Below are positions 19,414 through 29,632 of a stretch of 64,000 nt of DNA, piece after piece. Under the pieces are notes generated by a model, which worked only from the letters and a program-made list of their open reading frames with translations, had not been told where the DNA came from and ran no database searches. Position 1 is the first letter of the stretch. Every line of letters begins with the position of its first letter. A program made the translations under genes and the position numbers. Source of the stretch: Fannyhessea vaginae DSM 15829 (GTDB taxonomy: Bacteria; Actinomycetota; Coriobacteriia; Coriobacteriales; Atopobiaceae); assembly GCF_000159235.2 (NCBI RefSeq), contig NZ_ACGK02000001.1:868001-932000 (forward strand), read 5' to 3'.

Positions 19414-19812
19414 ATGTCAATTATCTTACGTATATTGTTGATCATAGGTGCTGTAGGACTTATGGCTGTTGTTTTACGAAGCATTAAAAAGTCACGCATA
19501 CAGATAGAAGACTCACTTTTTTGGGTATCGTTCGTGGGAATTGTAGTTATTATAGCTTTGGTACCTGCTGTAATGATCTTTTTTGCACGCATATTAGGTT
19601 TTGTTTCTACCAGTAATTTTGTCTTTTTATGTGTAGTGGGTATCTTGCTTATCAAGGTCTTTACCTCATCTGTCGAAATTTCTCGCCTTAAATTTAGACT
19701 TAATCAGCTCGCGCAAGAAATGGCACTTGCGCAAAAGAAAACACGCGAAGACAACGAAAAGAAACTCCCCTTTGAAGAAATTGTTGAGCCATTTAAGAAC
19801 ACACGCATTTAA
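19414..19812 (+). CDS. DUF2304 family membrane protein
   Basis: A 132-residue protein with three hydrophobic helices (about residues 3-20, 35-60 and 70-85) followed by a charged, probably coiled-coil tail rich in Gln, Lys and Glu. It matches the DUF2304 family, which is regularly encoded next to polyprenyl-phosphate GT2 enzymes and may anchor or assist them. GGGAGAAC lies upstream of the ATG. It follows the GT2 gene by 64 bases and precedes the large membrane protein by about 80, so the three probably form one operon. Confidence 0.8.
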   Translation: MSIILRILLIIGAVGLMAVVLRSIKKSRIQIEDSLFWVSFVGIVVIIALVPAVMIFFARILGFVSTSNFVFLCVVGILLIKVFTSSVEISRLKFRLNQLAQEMALAQKKTREDNEKKLPFEEIVEPFKNTRI

Positions 19813-19890
19813 TACGTAGTACCAATTTAAACGTATCAAATTATTGCAAGCGTCAAACTTTTGGCGAGATCTATTACAAGGAATGAGCCG

Positions 19891-22029
19891 ATGACATCAC
19901 TTCTTATTGCATATCTCTACGGACTTTTACTTCTCGTTATACCTGGGTACACACTCGGTACAACTCTGCCTATTTCAAAGGTATGGAGACTGATCTTTGC
20001 TCCTCTTTTAAGCGCAGCGCTTATATCTATAATTGGTGAAGTAGCCTATCGCTTAGGAATAACGCTTACCACATCACGTTTAGTAACACTTGCGCTTCTT
20101 AGTTCTTGTATGATTCTTGTCATATATACAGCCTATCTCGTACACACCAGTGGCGAGTCGCTTAAAACGATAGGTAAAGAAGTTATACGGCAAATATGCG
20201 TCCGCAATCCAAAGGACGCAGGCAGCACTCCAAAGACGTACTCAACACTTGCTCCTATTGACTGGCGCATCGCATTATTTGCGGTAGTTTTTGCAGTGCT
20301 TGTTGGCTGGGCTTGCTATGCACAACCTCTAGGAGACCCCAATCAAATTGGTACGCTGTGGGATATTATGTGGCATGTCTCCTCACCGCGCACCATGATT
20401 AAAACGGGGATTTTTTCCTCATTTAATACCAGTATGTATTTACCCACAGAAGCAAACCTTGCGCCTTTTGACGTTGTTACTAGAACCATGTATCCATCCA
20501 TTTGGCATATCTTGGCAGCGTGTATATCTCAAGGCACAAATACACCAATTTCAATAGCTGTTCATGCGCTTAATTTACTGTGTATTACCTTCATTTTTCC
20601 TCTGGGCATTTTAGGATTTATGAAATGTATCATCCCAAATCGTCGCTTTGTTCTCATTGCAACTGCCACCATATCTCCATTCTTTTTCTCATTTGTTTGG
20701 TTTGCTTTAATCTACGGACCAATTTTACCCTTTGACTTTGCTCAGTGTATGATACCTGCCTTATGTTGCAGTTGGTTTTATTTGGTAAAAGGTTGGAAAT
20801 CATCTCAAAAAGTACTTTTGATTTTATTGTTTATATTGTCATCTTATACGATGGCTTTCACACATACATCAGGAATTTTTACGGCCGCAATTATCCTATG
20901 GCCTTGGACTGCATGGTACCTATATCATCTCGACTCTCATTGCATAAACTGGTTTGGCAAAAGAATATCACCAAAGGTCGTCAGCTTTGTGTTCGTGTGT
21001 TTATGTGTTGCTATATGGGTAGTTTTCTTTTTCCTTATTGTTAAAGATGGATACTTACGAGGGTATAACTGGTATGCAGAAAAAGACATGCTGACAGCAA
21101 TCAGAGATACTTTATTTCTCAACTTTGCGAATGGTCGTATTTATGTATATATTATCCCACAGCCACTCCTACCTGTACTTGTAGCAGTAGGCATCTATGC
21201 GACTGTAAAACGGACAAAAACCTCGTTTTTGCTTTTCCCATTTTTCTATTTTGTACTTACCACATTTTATATACAACAATTTGATTCGATCGTAAAAAGA
21301 TTTCTATCGGGATTTTGGTATACCGATTTTGCACGTACGGGCTCATGTGCAAGTTTGATTGCTATCATGCTTGCTGCTCAAGGTCTAGATACCATTATTG
21401 ATAAAGCATACAAGTTCATGCAAACTTCTAAACTCACACAAAAGATCAGCCGCGCTAAAAGTCTTCATACGCTTTGTGCAGCAGCTGTCCTTGCACTCTC
21501 GGTCCTATGCTTCTTTTTTCTTAAAAACCCAAGTAAAAACTATAATCAAACTGAGCCTTTTGAATATCGTAATCAAATCAGAGCCTTTTACACACACAAC
21601 GATGATTTAAGCCAAGAAGAGAGAGCGTTCATGCTGAAAGTTCGCGATCTTGTTGGAACAAATACTACGATACTCAATAATCCCTATGACGGCTCATTGC
21701 TAGGATACGGGCTTTTTGATCTTAAAATTGTATATCGTCATCCATATATATGGTATGGAGATGAGCTCCATCATACGCAATGTTTGCGCACAAATATTAT
21801 AAACTGGACAAGGAGCGCAGAGTTAAGACAGGCACTTCAAGAAACAGGAGTTCGCTACGTTATGAAGCTTAACAAGCCTGGACAAATTTCGTTTGGATGC
21901 CAGTATATACCTCAACAGTTTGCAGGCATAAATTCTATAAACGATACAACTCCTGGCTTTAAGTGTGTACTGGCCGAAGGTACCATGCGTTTATATGAGA
22001 TAGACGATTCAGCGACAATTGCACAATAA
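19891..22029 (+). CDS. Large polytopic membrane protein, probably DUF6541-like
   Basis: A 712-residue protein with many hydrophobic segments and a C-terminal soluble part of roughly 150 residues. The overall shape resembles the DUF6541/GT-C-like proteins of Actinobacteria that often lie beside GT2/DUF2304 pairs. Such proteins are suspected lipid-linked sugar transferases acting on the outer side of the membrane. Near residue 145 is DPNQIGTLWDIMWHVSSPRT, with acidic and His residues on a predicted outer loop as expected for GT-C enzymes. ATG at 19891 follows AAGGA by about ten bases. The function is inferred from architecture and neighbours only. Confidence 0.65.
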   Translation: MTSLLIAYLYGLLLLVIPGYTLGTTLPISKVWRLIFAPLLSAALISIIGEVAYRLGITLTTSRLVTLALLSSCMILVIYTAYLVHTSGESLKTIGKEVIRQICVRNPKDAGSTPKTYSTLAPIDWRIALFAVVFAVLVGWACYAQPLGDPNQIGTLWDIMWHVSSPRTMIKTGIFSSFNTSMYLPTEANLAPFDVVTRTMYPSIWHILAACISQGTNTPISIAVHALNLLCITFIFPLGILGFMKCIIPNRRFVLIATATISPFFFSFVWFALIYGPILPFDFAQCMIPALCCSWFYLVKGWKSSQKVLLILLFILSSYTMAFTHTSGIFTAAIILWPWTAWYLYHLDSHCINWFGKRISPKVVSFVFVCLCVAIWVVFFFLIVKDGYLRGYNWYAEKDMLTAIRDTLFLNFANGRIYVYIIPQPLLPVLVAVGIYATVKRTKTSFLLFPFFYFVLTTFYIQQFDSIVKRFLSGFWYTDFARTGSCASLIAIMLAAQGLDTIIDKAYKFMQTSKLTQKISRAKSLHTLCAAAVLALSVLCFFFLKNPSKNYNQTEPFEYRNQIRAFYTHNDDLSQEERAFMLKVRDLVGTNTTILNNPYDGSLLGYGLFDLKIVYRHPYIWYGDELHHTQCLRTNIINWTRSAELRQALQETGVRYVMKLNKPGQISFGCQYIPQQFAGINSINDTTPGFKCVLAEGTMRLYEIDDSATIAQ

Positions 22030-22115
22030 CTCAAAAAGACACTATCGTCTCCTTTTATATCTGGCAAAGTAAAAAAAATGAATACCTCCTCATAAAGACT
22101 AAAAGCATAATGAAC

Positions 22116-22163
22116 CAAAAAAAATACTGCTCTCGTCCTTTATTCAAAGAACGAGAGCAGTAT
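22116..22163 (-). terminator. Terminator of the rfbA-rfbD-rfbB operon
   Basis: A perfect 13-bp stem (22124-22136 with 22151-22163) with a 14-base loop runs into an eight-base T tract on the minus strand. It lies between the converging large membrane protein gene and rfbB, so it may also slow transcription from the plus side. Confidence 0.9.
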
Positions 22164-22189
22164 ACATACGTATTTAATAGCCTGTCGAC

Positions 22190-23293
22190 TTAGCGATTTT
22201 CATACATCTTTTTGTAGTAGCTTTGATACGCACCTGAGCAGACATGCTCGGTCCATGCCTGATGCGATAAATACCAATCAATGGTTTTAATAATACCGTC
22301 TTCATACGTTGTTTCTGGGTACCAACCAAGTTCATCTTTAATCTTGGTAGGCTCAATACCATAACGCCTATCATGACCTTTTCTATCCCCAACGTAGCGG
22401 ATTAAATCTTCTGTGATTGCACGGTCTCCTGTGACGTTACGGACGTGCTCAACAATGGTTTTTACAATGTAGATATTTGAGCGCTCATTATGACCGCCAA
22501 CGTTATAGGCATTGCCCAACCGTCCGCGTTGTAGCACCATATCAATTGCCTTGCAATGATCATCTACATACAGCCAATCGCGCACATTAAGACCATCTCC
22601 ATAGACCGGCAATTCTTTATGGTGAAGCGCATTATGAATCATAAGCGGAATCAATTTTTCTGGAAACTGATATGGTCCGTAATTATTTGAACAGCGCGTC
22701 ACAAGTGCGGGAAACTTATACGTATCCCAATAAGCGCGCGTGAGCATGTCTGCAGATGCTTTTGAAGCAGAATACGGGCTATGACCACACAATGGTGTAT
22801 CTTCATGAAAATAGGTAGTATGTGCAGGATCTTTAGGACTCCCGTTTGGATTTACCTGATCTGGAATTGCAAGCGCACCGTAAACTTCGTCAGTTGAAAC
22901 TTGTAAAAAGCGATGATCACCAAAACTTCCTTTATCATCAAGCCAAAGCTTCTTACAACAGTTAAGAAGGGTAACGCAGCCTAAAACATTTGTTTCGACA
23001 AAAATCTGAGGAGTCTCAATGGAGCGATCTACGTGGGACTCAGCTGCAAAATTTACCACATAGTTAGGTTTATAGGTACGCAGCACGCGTGAAACCTCAT
23101 CAGCATTACGAATGTCCACACGCTCAAAGGAATACCGCGAATCATCTTCTATGGAACGCAGGTTTTCAAGATTTCCTGCATAGGTAAGGCAGTCCATGTT
23201 AACGATGCGAATATCGGTATAGTTACGCAGCATATAAAGGATAAAATTAGAGCCAATAAAGCCTGCACCGCCGGTAACCAGATATGTTTTCAT
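22190..23293 (-). CDS. rfbB: dTDP-glucose 4,6-dehydratase
   Basis: A 367-residue enzyme of the extended SDR family catalysing the second step of dTDP-rhamnose synthesis. The Rossmann motif VTGGAGFIGSNFI is at the N-terminus, the STDEVYGAL and YSASKASADML active-site segments follow, and VRDWLYVDDHCKAI completes the family pattern. ATG at 23293 has AAAGGAAC upstream; the longer frame adds 13 unrelated residues. It is last in the rfbA-rfbD-rfbB operon, 52 bases after rfbD. Confidence 0.97.
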   Translation of the reverse strand: MKTYLVTGGAGFIGSNFILYMLRNYTDIRIVNMDCLTYAGNLENLRSIEDDSRYSFERVDIRNADEVSRVLRTYKPNYVVNFAAESHVDRSIETPQIFVETNVLGCVTLLNCCKKLWLDDKGSFGDHRFLQVSTDEVYGALAIPDQVNPNGSPKDPAHTTYFHEDTPLCGHSPYSASKASADMLTRAYWDTYKFPALVTRCSNNYGPYQFPEKLIPLMIHNALHHKELPVYGDGLNVRDWLYVDDHCKAIDMVLQRGRLGNAYNVGGHNERSNIYIVKTIVEHVRNVTGDRAITEDLIRYVGDRKGHDRRYGIEPTKIKDELGWYPETTYEDGIIKTIDWYLSHQAWTEHVCSGAYQSYYKKMYENR

Positions 23294-23345
23294 GATTGTT
23301 CCTTTCACGTTTGCGAGGTTGCATGTAAACACATGCTGACAATAG

Positions 23346-24275
23346 TTAGTGCGCGTTCAAAGAGCTCTGTACATATTCGATATGTTCAAAATAGCTTGCC
23401 AGCGCATCTGACCAAGGGCGCATTTCGTTGCCTATGGTTTGTGCAAGATGTGCATTTTCTAAGCTTGAATAGCAAGGACGCTGCGCCGCTTGAGGATTCA
23501 TGCGCTTATACTCTTGAGAGGTACATGCAACAACCTTACACGCAAGCTGCGCGTGCTTCATAATTGCCGAAGCAAAATCGAACCATGAACAAGTTCCTTC
23601 ATTAGTCACATGATAAATTCCATAGGACTGAGTTTGAGCAATACGCAAAATCTCGTATGCCAAATCATTTGCAGAAGTTGGATTTCCCATCTGATCACAA
23701 ACAACAGAAATCTGGTCATGGGTTTTACCAAGCCCAATCATGGTTTGCACAAAATTCTTGCCGACATATCCATAAAGCCAAGCAGTTCGAACAACAAATG
23801 ATTTTGGATTTTGCGCCAAAACTAAAGCTTCGCCAGCAAGCTTAGTACGACCGTATGCACTTATTGGACATGGATAATCATCTTCGGTGCGAGGACGTGC
23901 CTCGGTTCCGCTAAAAACATAATCGGTAGAAACTTGAACGAGTTTTGCGCCTTGTTCTGCACATATTCGTGCAAGATTGAGAGGTCCTTGTGCATTGGCA
24001 CTAAAGGCCGCTGCCTCGTGTTGCTCACATCCGTCAACGTTGGTCATAGCGGCACCGTTAATAACCAAATCATAAGGATCTCTGTCAGCAATATAGGCAC
24101 GCACAGCTTCATAATCAGAAATGTCTAGATCTTCAAGATCGGCGTAATCAACATGTGCGTTAGCATATTCAGAAGGCACTGGCCCTATTTCGGCTTGTAA
24201 GGTGCTCAAAAGGCGTTGCAATTCACAGCCAAGCTGGCCATGTGAACCCGTAATAAGAATATGAAGTGGTTTCAT
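23346..24275 (-). CDS. rfbD: dTDP-4-dehydrorhamnose reductase
   Basis: A 309-residue SDR-family reductase for the last step of dTDP-L-rhamnose synthesis. It starts with ILITGSHGQLGCELQRLL, a variant of the NAD(P)-binding GxxGxxG motif, and has VQVSTDYVFSGTE and YGRTKLAGEALV, the latter holding the catalytic Tyr-x3-Lys. Its ATG shares one base with the rfbA stop (TAATG), so the two genes are translationally coupled. Confidence 0.96.
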   Translation of the reverse strand: MKPLHILITGSHGQLGCELQRLLSTLQAEIGPVPSEYANAHVDYADLEDLDISDYEAVRAYIADRDPYDLVINGAAMTNVDGCEQHEAAAFSANAQGPLNLARICAEQGAKLVQVSTDYVFSGTEARPRTEDDYPCPISAYGRTKLAGEALVLAQNPKSFVVRTAWLYGYVGKNFVQTMIGLGKTHDQISVVCDQMGNPTSANDLAYEILRIAQTQSYGIYHVTNEGTCSWFDFASAIMKHAQLACKVVACTSQEYKRMNPQAAQRPCYSSLENAHLAQTIGNEMRPWSDALASYFEHIEYVQSSLNAH

Positions 24276-25177
24276 TACTCAAAATCCTTTTCACTTGGTA
24301 TGATTTTACCTTCGGCAACAGCTTTAAGATGCCGACCATAATCGCTTTTTCCGTAACGATCAGCACAGCATAACAGCTGTTCTTGGGTGATCCATCCATT
24401 CTCGTATGCAATTTCTTCGGGAACACTCACAGGTAAATCCTGAGCTTGTTCAACCGTACGTACAAATTGCGATGCTTCAAACAACGATTCCATGGTTCCC
24501 GTATCGAGCCAGGCAAAACCACGACCCAAAGTAACAACATCTAAACTGCCATCATCTAGGTACATACGATTAAGATCGGTGATTTCATACTCGCCACGGG
24601 CGGATGGTGTAACTTTTGACGCAAAATCAACTACGCGATTATCATAAAAATAAAGCCCCGTAACTGCATAATTGCTTTTAGGCACCAAAGGCTTTTCTTC
24701 AATAGACACCGCGTTAAAATGCTTGTCAAATTCAACCACCCCAAAACGCTCGGGGTCATCAACTCGATAGCCAAATACCGTTGCACGACCTTGTTGCGCA
24801 CGCGCAGAAGCTTTGCGCATACGAAGCGCAAGGCCGTTACCATAAAAAATATTATCGCCCAACACTAATGCACATGCATCTGTCCCAACAAAATCTTTGC
24901 CTATAATAAAAGCTTGGGCAAGCCCGTCTGGACTTGGTTGTACAGCATACGAAAGAGATATACCAAAATCATCTCCTGTACCTAACAGGCGTTTGAAATT
25001 AGGTAGATCATGAGGCGTTGAGATAATCATGATATCTCGAATACCTGCAAGCATAAGGGTTGACAACGGGTAATACACCATTGGTTTATCATATACAGGC
25101 AAAAGCTGTTTGCTAGTAACGGTGGTAAGCGGATAAAGTCTTGTACCTGAACCACCTGCTAAAATGATACCTTTCAC
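24275..25177 (-). CDS. rfbA: Glucose-1-phosphate thymidylyltransferase
   Basis: A 300-residue nucleotidyltransferase that makes dTDP-glucose, the first step of the rhamnose pathway. It opens with [17 protein letters not shown] and continues with [20 protein letters not shown], the classical RmlA signature. [12 protein letters not shown] is the metal-binding region. The start codon is GTG with a GGGG site just upstream. It heads the minus-strand operon rfbA-rfbD-rfbB. The roughly 270-base gap before the divergent mrp gene must hold its promoter, though no clear boxes could be chosen. Confidence 0.97.
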   Translation of the reverse strand: MKGIILAGGSGTRLYPLTTVTSKQLLPVYDKPMVYYPLSTLMLAGIRDIMIISTPHDLPNFKRLLGTGDDFGISLSYAVQPSPDGLAQAFIIGKDFVGTDACALVLGDNIFYGNGLALRMRKASARAQQGRATVFGYRVDDPERFGVVEFDKHFNAVSIEEKPLVPKSNYAVTGLYFYDNRVVDFASKVTPSARGEYEITDLNRMYLDDGSLDVVTLGRGFAWLDTGTMESLFEASQFVRTVEQAQDLPVSVPEEIAYENGWITQEQLLCCADRYGKSDYGRHLKAVAEGKIIPSEKDFE

Positions 25178-25447
25178 ATGAACCCCTTACAGAAGTGTTC
25201 TCTTAAGTTATCTCAATGTATTAAGTCTAACATGAACATGCATGAACGTAAAAATCACAACAGTTGCAACATAGATACCATTGACTTCAGTAACAATTTT
25301 GTACGCACACGCAAAGAGATGTGCATGGTAATACTATTGAATCGATCGCTTTGCCTAAAAAATTATGTTCAAGTAGGGTATATTTTTAATGCAAGATAAC
25401 TTACCACACAACACAGCATGCTCATACATGCAATAAAAGGAGTATTT

Positions 25448-26317
25448 GTGGCAGTCGATATTGATAAAGAGGCGCTCAGGCGCGAGGTAGCGCAAACCTT
25501 AGGTCACGGGCGTGCTCACGAACAACAGCTAAGATCACCTCAACTCTTTGAACTTACCGAACATGCCCATGTAAAGCATATTATTGGCGTTATATCGGGC
25601 AAAGGCGGCGTTGGTAAGTCACTCATCTGTGGAGCATCTGCAATTGAGCTTAAACGTCAAGGATTTAACGTAGGCATATTGGATGCAGACATTACAGGTC
25701 CATCTATCCCAAAGATGTTTGGGCTTTCTGGACAGCATGCCTATGGAAAAGACGACAAAATTATCCCTGCTCGCTCGTCACAAGACATAAAAATCATGAG
25801 CACCAATTTAGTTGTTGAACACGAAACTGATCCTGTCCTATGGCGTGGACCCATGCTTATGGGCGCGCTCAAGCAGTTTTTTGAGGATACTCTTTGGGGC
25901 AACCTTGATTATTTGCTTATTGATATGCCTCCTGGAACGGGCGATGTTGCCATAACGGTTTTTCAGTCGATGCCTATAGACGGCGTAATTATTGTGTCCT
26001 CGCCGCAAGATTTGGTACAAATGGTTGTTGGAAAAGCTCTAAAAATGGCAAAGATGATGCAAGTTGATATCTTGGGCATTGTTGAAAACATGTCATTTAT
26101 AAAGTGCCCCGACTGCGACAAAACAATCTATCCCTATGGCGAGTCGCATTTGTTAGATACGTCACAACACTTTAATGTTTGCGCACTTGATCAGGTAGAA
26201 ATCATGCCCTACATAGCTCAAAGTTGTGATACAGGATTACTAGAAACTACCCTACAAACAGGCCTTATACCAAAGACACTTAAGGTGTTAACTGATCTTG
26301 AAGCACAACAAAACTAA
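25448..26317 (+). CDS. mrp: Mrp/NBP35 family iron-sulfur carrier ATPase
   Basis: A 289-residue P-loop ATPase of the Mrp/ApbC family, which carries and delivers iron-sulfur clusters. The deviant Walker A motif VISGKGGVGKS appears near residue 45, LLIDMPPGTGD is the switch region, and CPDC near the C-terminal third is the conserved CxxC that binds the bridging cluster. The chosen start is a GTG at 25448, five bases after AAAAGGAG; the ATG 30 bases upstream overlaps that site poorly. A cysteine desulfurase gene lies far downstream at 54345. Confidence 0.93.
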   Translation: MAVDIDKEALRREVAQTLGHGRAHEQQLRSPQLFELTEHAHVKHIIGVISGKGGVGKSLICGASAIELKRQGFNVGILDADITGPSIPKMFGLSGQHAYGKDDKIIPARSSQDIKIMSTNLVVEHETDPVLWRGPMLMGALKQFFEDTLWGNLDYLLIDMPPGTGDVAITVFQSMPIDGVIIVSSPQDLVQMVVGKALKMAKMMQVDILGIVENMSFIKCPDCDKTIYPYGESHLLDTSQHFNVCALDQVEIMPYIAQSCDTGLLETTLQTGLIPKTLKVLTDLEAQQN

Positions 26318-26419
26318 GTGCATAGCTACTATTGCTCCTATTAACCGATGCGGAGCTATATAAAAGCACAACTTTCGGTCTGCAAACATGTGGGCTGCTG
26401 TGATTTTAGGATACTACGT

Positions 26420-27802
26420 ATGAAACATACCACTTGGAAAAAACCTTCACGACGCGCGCGGACGGCGCAACTCATCCAACAGGCTTATAAAGTCACGGCT
26501 CCTCGTAGCGCAGATGTTGTAATCGTAGGAGGAGGTGCCGCTGGTTTAGCGTGCGCCATTATCTTGGCTGAACATGGTATCTCCCCTTGCATTATCGAAC
26601 AAAATCTAGAACTGGGAACTTCCATTCTTCCTACTGGTAATGGTGCATGTAATTTCTCAACAACGAGTCTTAATCCCTTAGGCTATAACAATCCACATTT
26701 TGTTGAGCAATCCTTTGGATCTGACGCACTTCAAGATATTTATGCGTTCTTTAAGCGATGCGGCCTCTTATGGTGTTCAAAAGAAGACCGACTTTATCCT
26801 CATTCGTTGCAAGCTTCGTCGGTGACCTCGGTGTTGCGAAGTACCCTAGAATCCTATAAGCACACTCATATATGCGGATGTACAGTTACTCGTATTGATC
26901 AACGAGATACGGGTTTTAAAATTAGCTATGAGAACTTATGGGATTTGCAAACAATGCAACGTGCAACTCACGATCGTATACGCAAAACGATTCTTGCACA
27001 AAGTGTTGTGATTGCATGCGGCGGAAAAAACAATCTGCCAAACCTTCCATCTCTACTATCAACAACAGACTTTACTCCCCTGTTATGTCCTTTGCTTTGC
27101 GCGGATGATCCACTTTTCGTGTTAACTGGATTACGCGCGCAAGCAAAATTATCTCTTGAACGCGCAGATAAGGTAATTTGGCAAGAAGCAGGCGAGCTTC
27201 TCATACGTGACTATGGCATATCGGGTATCGTAAGTTTTAATGCATCGCGATTCGCACGTCCACAAGATCGTATAATTGTTAACTTTTTGCCTGAATATAC
27301 AACATCACAGGCTTACGAGCTTATCTATAACGCGCTTTTATCCTACAAAGAGCGCGTGCATAACGTGCATATGTCTGTAGCTGTAGTGCAAAAGACGTAT
27401 ACTGAGCGCGATCTAGCTTGTGCGCTTAGTGGCATATTTGCGCCCGAACTTGCTCAGTTTTTTGCAAAAACAAGCTTTATAAACCTCAACCAAAAGACTC
27501 AAAATTCTACCGATCTAAACACATATGCAGAGGCTTTACGCTTAACTATACAAAGCTATAAACTTAGGTTTATTTCAACTACTCAAACTATGTCAGCACA
27601 GGTACATCGAGGTGGTATTTCTAGTACTGATATAAATCCTCACACGTTGGAGGCTCATCATATCCCCGGCTTATACGTTATAGGAGAAGCGCTTGACATA
27701 GACGGCATGTGTGGTGGGTATAATCTCTCGTGGGCATGGAAGTCTGGCATAACGGCTGCTCAAAGCATATGCGCGTCATACAAAACTCTTAAGGATAAAT
27801 AA
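26420..27802 (+). CDS. Flavoprotein, BaiN/HI0933 family oxidoreductase
   Basis: A 460-residue FAD-binding protein. VVIVGGGAAGLACAIILAEHG gives the Rossmann dinucleotide motif, LPTGNGACNFSTT is the typical HI0933/BaiN sequence after it, and the C-terminal HIPGLYVIGEALDIDGMCGG closes the FAD site. Family members include bile-acid-related and other reductases, and the physiological substrate is usually unknown. The frame opens 72 bases earlier, but that start lacks a ribosome site; ATG at 26420 follows AGGA. The next gene starts two bases after its stop region, so the two flavoprotein genes form an operon. Confidence 0.88.
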   Translation: MKHTTWKKPSRRARTAQLIQQAYKVTAPRSADVVIVGGGAAGLACAIILAEHGISPCIIEQNLELGTSILPTGNGACNFSTTSLNPLGYNNPHFVEQSFGSDALQDIYAFFKRCGLLWCSKEDRLYPHSLQASSVTSVLRSTLESYKHTHICGCTVTRIDQRDTGFKISYENLWDLQTMQRATHDRIRKTILAQSVVIACGGKNNLPNLPSLLSTTDFTPLLCPLLCADDPLFVLTGLRAQAKLSLERADKVIWQEAGELLIRDYGISGIVSFNASRFARPQDRIIVNFLPEYTTSQAYELIYNALLSYKERVHNVHMSVAVVQKTYTERDLACALSGIFAPELAQFFAKTSFINLNQKTQNSTDLNTYAEALRLTIQSYKLRFISTTQTMSAQVHRGGISSTDINPHTLEAHHIPGLYVIGEALDIDGMCGGYNLSWAWKSGITAAQSICASYKTLKDK

Positions 27803-27804
27803 AC

Positions 27805-29562
27805 ATGATTGATGTATCTTCACTTACCTGCAGTTTACAAACATATAAGCGTTGGCATGCCGATGAAAAACGCTGGGTCATTCAACAACTTTGCGCTATG
27901 TTTGGCATTTCTGATCATGAAATAGACAACTGCCTCATTATCCGAAAATCACTTGATGCGCGTCATAAGGGTGCTCTTACCATGCTGTATCATGTTCGGA
28001 TCGCTCTAAAACAAGGAGCAGCCTATGAACAACAACTCATTGATACCTACAACAAAAATCAAACGGATGCAAAGGGCACGGCGCACAGTACCCGCGGCAA
28101 TAAGAAAGGCGCTCGTAAAGGTCTCCACCATGAGAAAGTATCTTATGCACGAGTAACATATTGCGAAGCAAAACCCGCACCACAATTTCCAGCTTCGTGC
28201 AATCTTTCCCTCACCTCTCCAATTGTTGTGGTGGGAGCCGGATGCGCTGGACTCTTTGCTGCACTGTATCTTGCACACGCAGGATTAAAGCCGCTGCTTA
28301 TCGAGCGCGGAGAATCGGCCTCCGCACGCATGCATTCAATACAAGACTTTATAGCTCACAAGAAACTTAATGCCAACAGCAATATTCAGTTTGGCATAGG
28401 CGGTGCAGGAACGTTTTCTGATGGCAAACTAGGAACTGGTACAAAAAGCCCGTTGCATAAGCTTATCCTAGAAACGTTTGTTCGTATGGGTGCGCCTGAG
28501 CACATACTATGGGATGCAAAACCTCATATTGGCTCTGATATCTTGCCACGTATCGTTACCAACATGGTAAAAGAAATAGAAGAGTTCGGTGGCGAAGTTC
28601 GCTTTTCTACCTTGATGACACGGCTAGAACTTAAGAACAAACAAGTTACAGGTATATGGCTCAGTTCAACGGCAAACGATACTCTTCATAGCGAAGAACA
28701 CATTGCAACGAATCATGTGATTCTTGCCACGGGACATTCTGCGCGTGATACCTATATCATGTTGCAACGCGCAGGCATATATATGGAAAAAAAGACGTTT
28801 GCTATGGGAGTTAGGATTGAGCATTTGCAAACGGCAATAAATGCCGCACAGTATGGATCAAATCCTGCTACAAAAATTTTAGGAGCAGCAGATTACAAAA
28901 TAGCTTGTCATCTTGGATCCAGAAGAAGCGCGTTTAGCTTTTGCATGTGCCCAGGTGGTTATGTAGTTGCGGCAACAAGCGAAAAACACGCGGTGGTGAC
29001 AAACGGTATGAGCCTTTCAACACGCGAAGGAGCCAACGCAAACGCAGGCTTTCTTGCCAATGTATTCCCCGAAGATTTAGACAGCGCGGATGTTCTTGCA
29101 GGATTAAAATTACAAGAGGAATGCGAACAAAAAGCATATACCATTGCAGGCGAAACGTATCAAGCACCTGCGCAATTGGTAGGCGACTTTTTACAGCATC
29201 GAGCATCTACCGGCGCTAGAAGCGTTACTCCTACATATCCGCTTGGCGTAACATGGACCGATATAACACTGTGCCTGCCAAACTATATTACGCAAACCCT
29301 GCGCGAGGCACTGCCAGAGCTTGACAAAAAATTACATGGATTTAACTGTGAAGACGCTGTTTTAACAGGAGTTGAAACGCGTTCGAGTTCACCGCTTAGA
29401 CTTACACGGAGCGAAACGCTTGAATCTCTTTCAACGAAAGGACTCATGCCTTGCGGAGAAGGAGCTGGATATGCAGGAGGGATCATGAGTGCAGCAACTG
29501 ATGGCTTACGCGCGGCACAAGCGCTTATTCAACTGCTCACGTCATCAACGCTTAGTGATTGA
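27805..29562 (+). CDS. FAD-dependent oxidoreductase (COG2509-type)
   Basis: A 585-residue flavoprotein. The first 130 residues form a small basic domain with alternating charged segments, followed by the FAD motif PIVVVGAGCAGLFAALYLAH near residue 140 and FGIGGAGTFSDGKLGTGT, a hallmark of this uncharacterised dehydrogenase family. Near the C-terminus MPCGEGAGYAGGIMSAATDG contacts the FAD. Ribosome site AAGGAT lies eight bases before the ATG and overlaps the end of the preceding flavoprotein gene, so the two are co-translated. No experimentally known substrate can be assigned. Confidence 0.88.
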   Translation: MIDVSSLTCSLQTYKRWHADEKRWVIQQLCAMFGISDHEIDNCLIIRKSLDARHKGALTMLYHVRIALKQGAAYEQQLIDTYNKNQTDAKGTAHSTRGNKKGARKGLHHEKVSYARVTYCEAKPAPQFPASCNLSLTSPIVVVGAGCAGLFAALYLAHAGLKPLLIERGESASARMHSIQDFIAHKKLNANSNIQFGIGGAGTFSDGKLGTGTKSPLHKLILETFVRMGAPEHILWDAKPHIGSDILPRIVTNMVKEIEEFGGEVRFSTLMTRLELKNKQVTGIWLSSTANDTLHSEEHIATNHVILATGHSARDTYIMLQRAGIYMEKKTFAMGVRIEHLQTAINAAQYGSNPATKILGAADYKIACHLGSRRSAFSFCMCPGGYVVAATSEKHAVVTNGMSLSTREGANANAGFLANVFPEDLDSADVLAGLKLQEECEQKAYTIAGETYQAPAQLVGDFLQHRASTGARSVTPTYPLGVTWTDITLCLPNYITQTLREALPELDKKLHGFNCEDAVLTGVETRSSSPLRLTRSETLESLSTKGLMPCGEGAGYAGGIMSAATDGLRAAQALIQLLTSSTLSD

Positions 29563-29632
29563 TTCCTGTTTTGGCTTAAGGCGCTTAAATGCTTAAGTCT
29601 TTAGTCCTTTAAGGCTTCGGGCGTTTGGAAAA

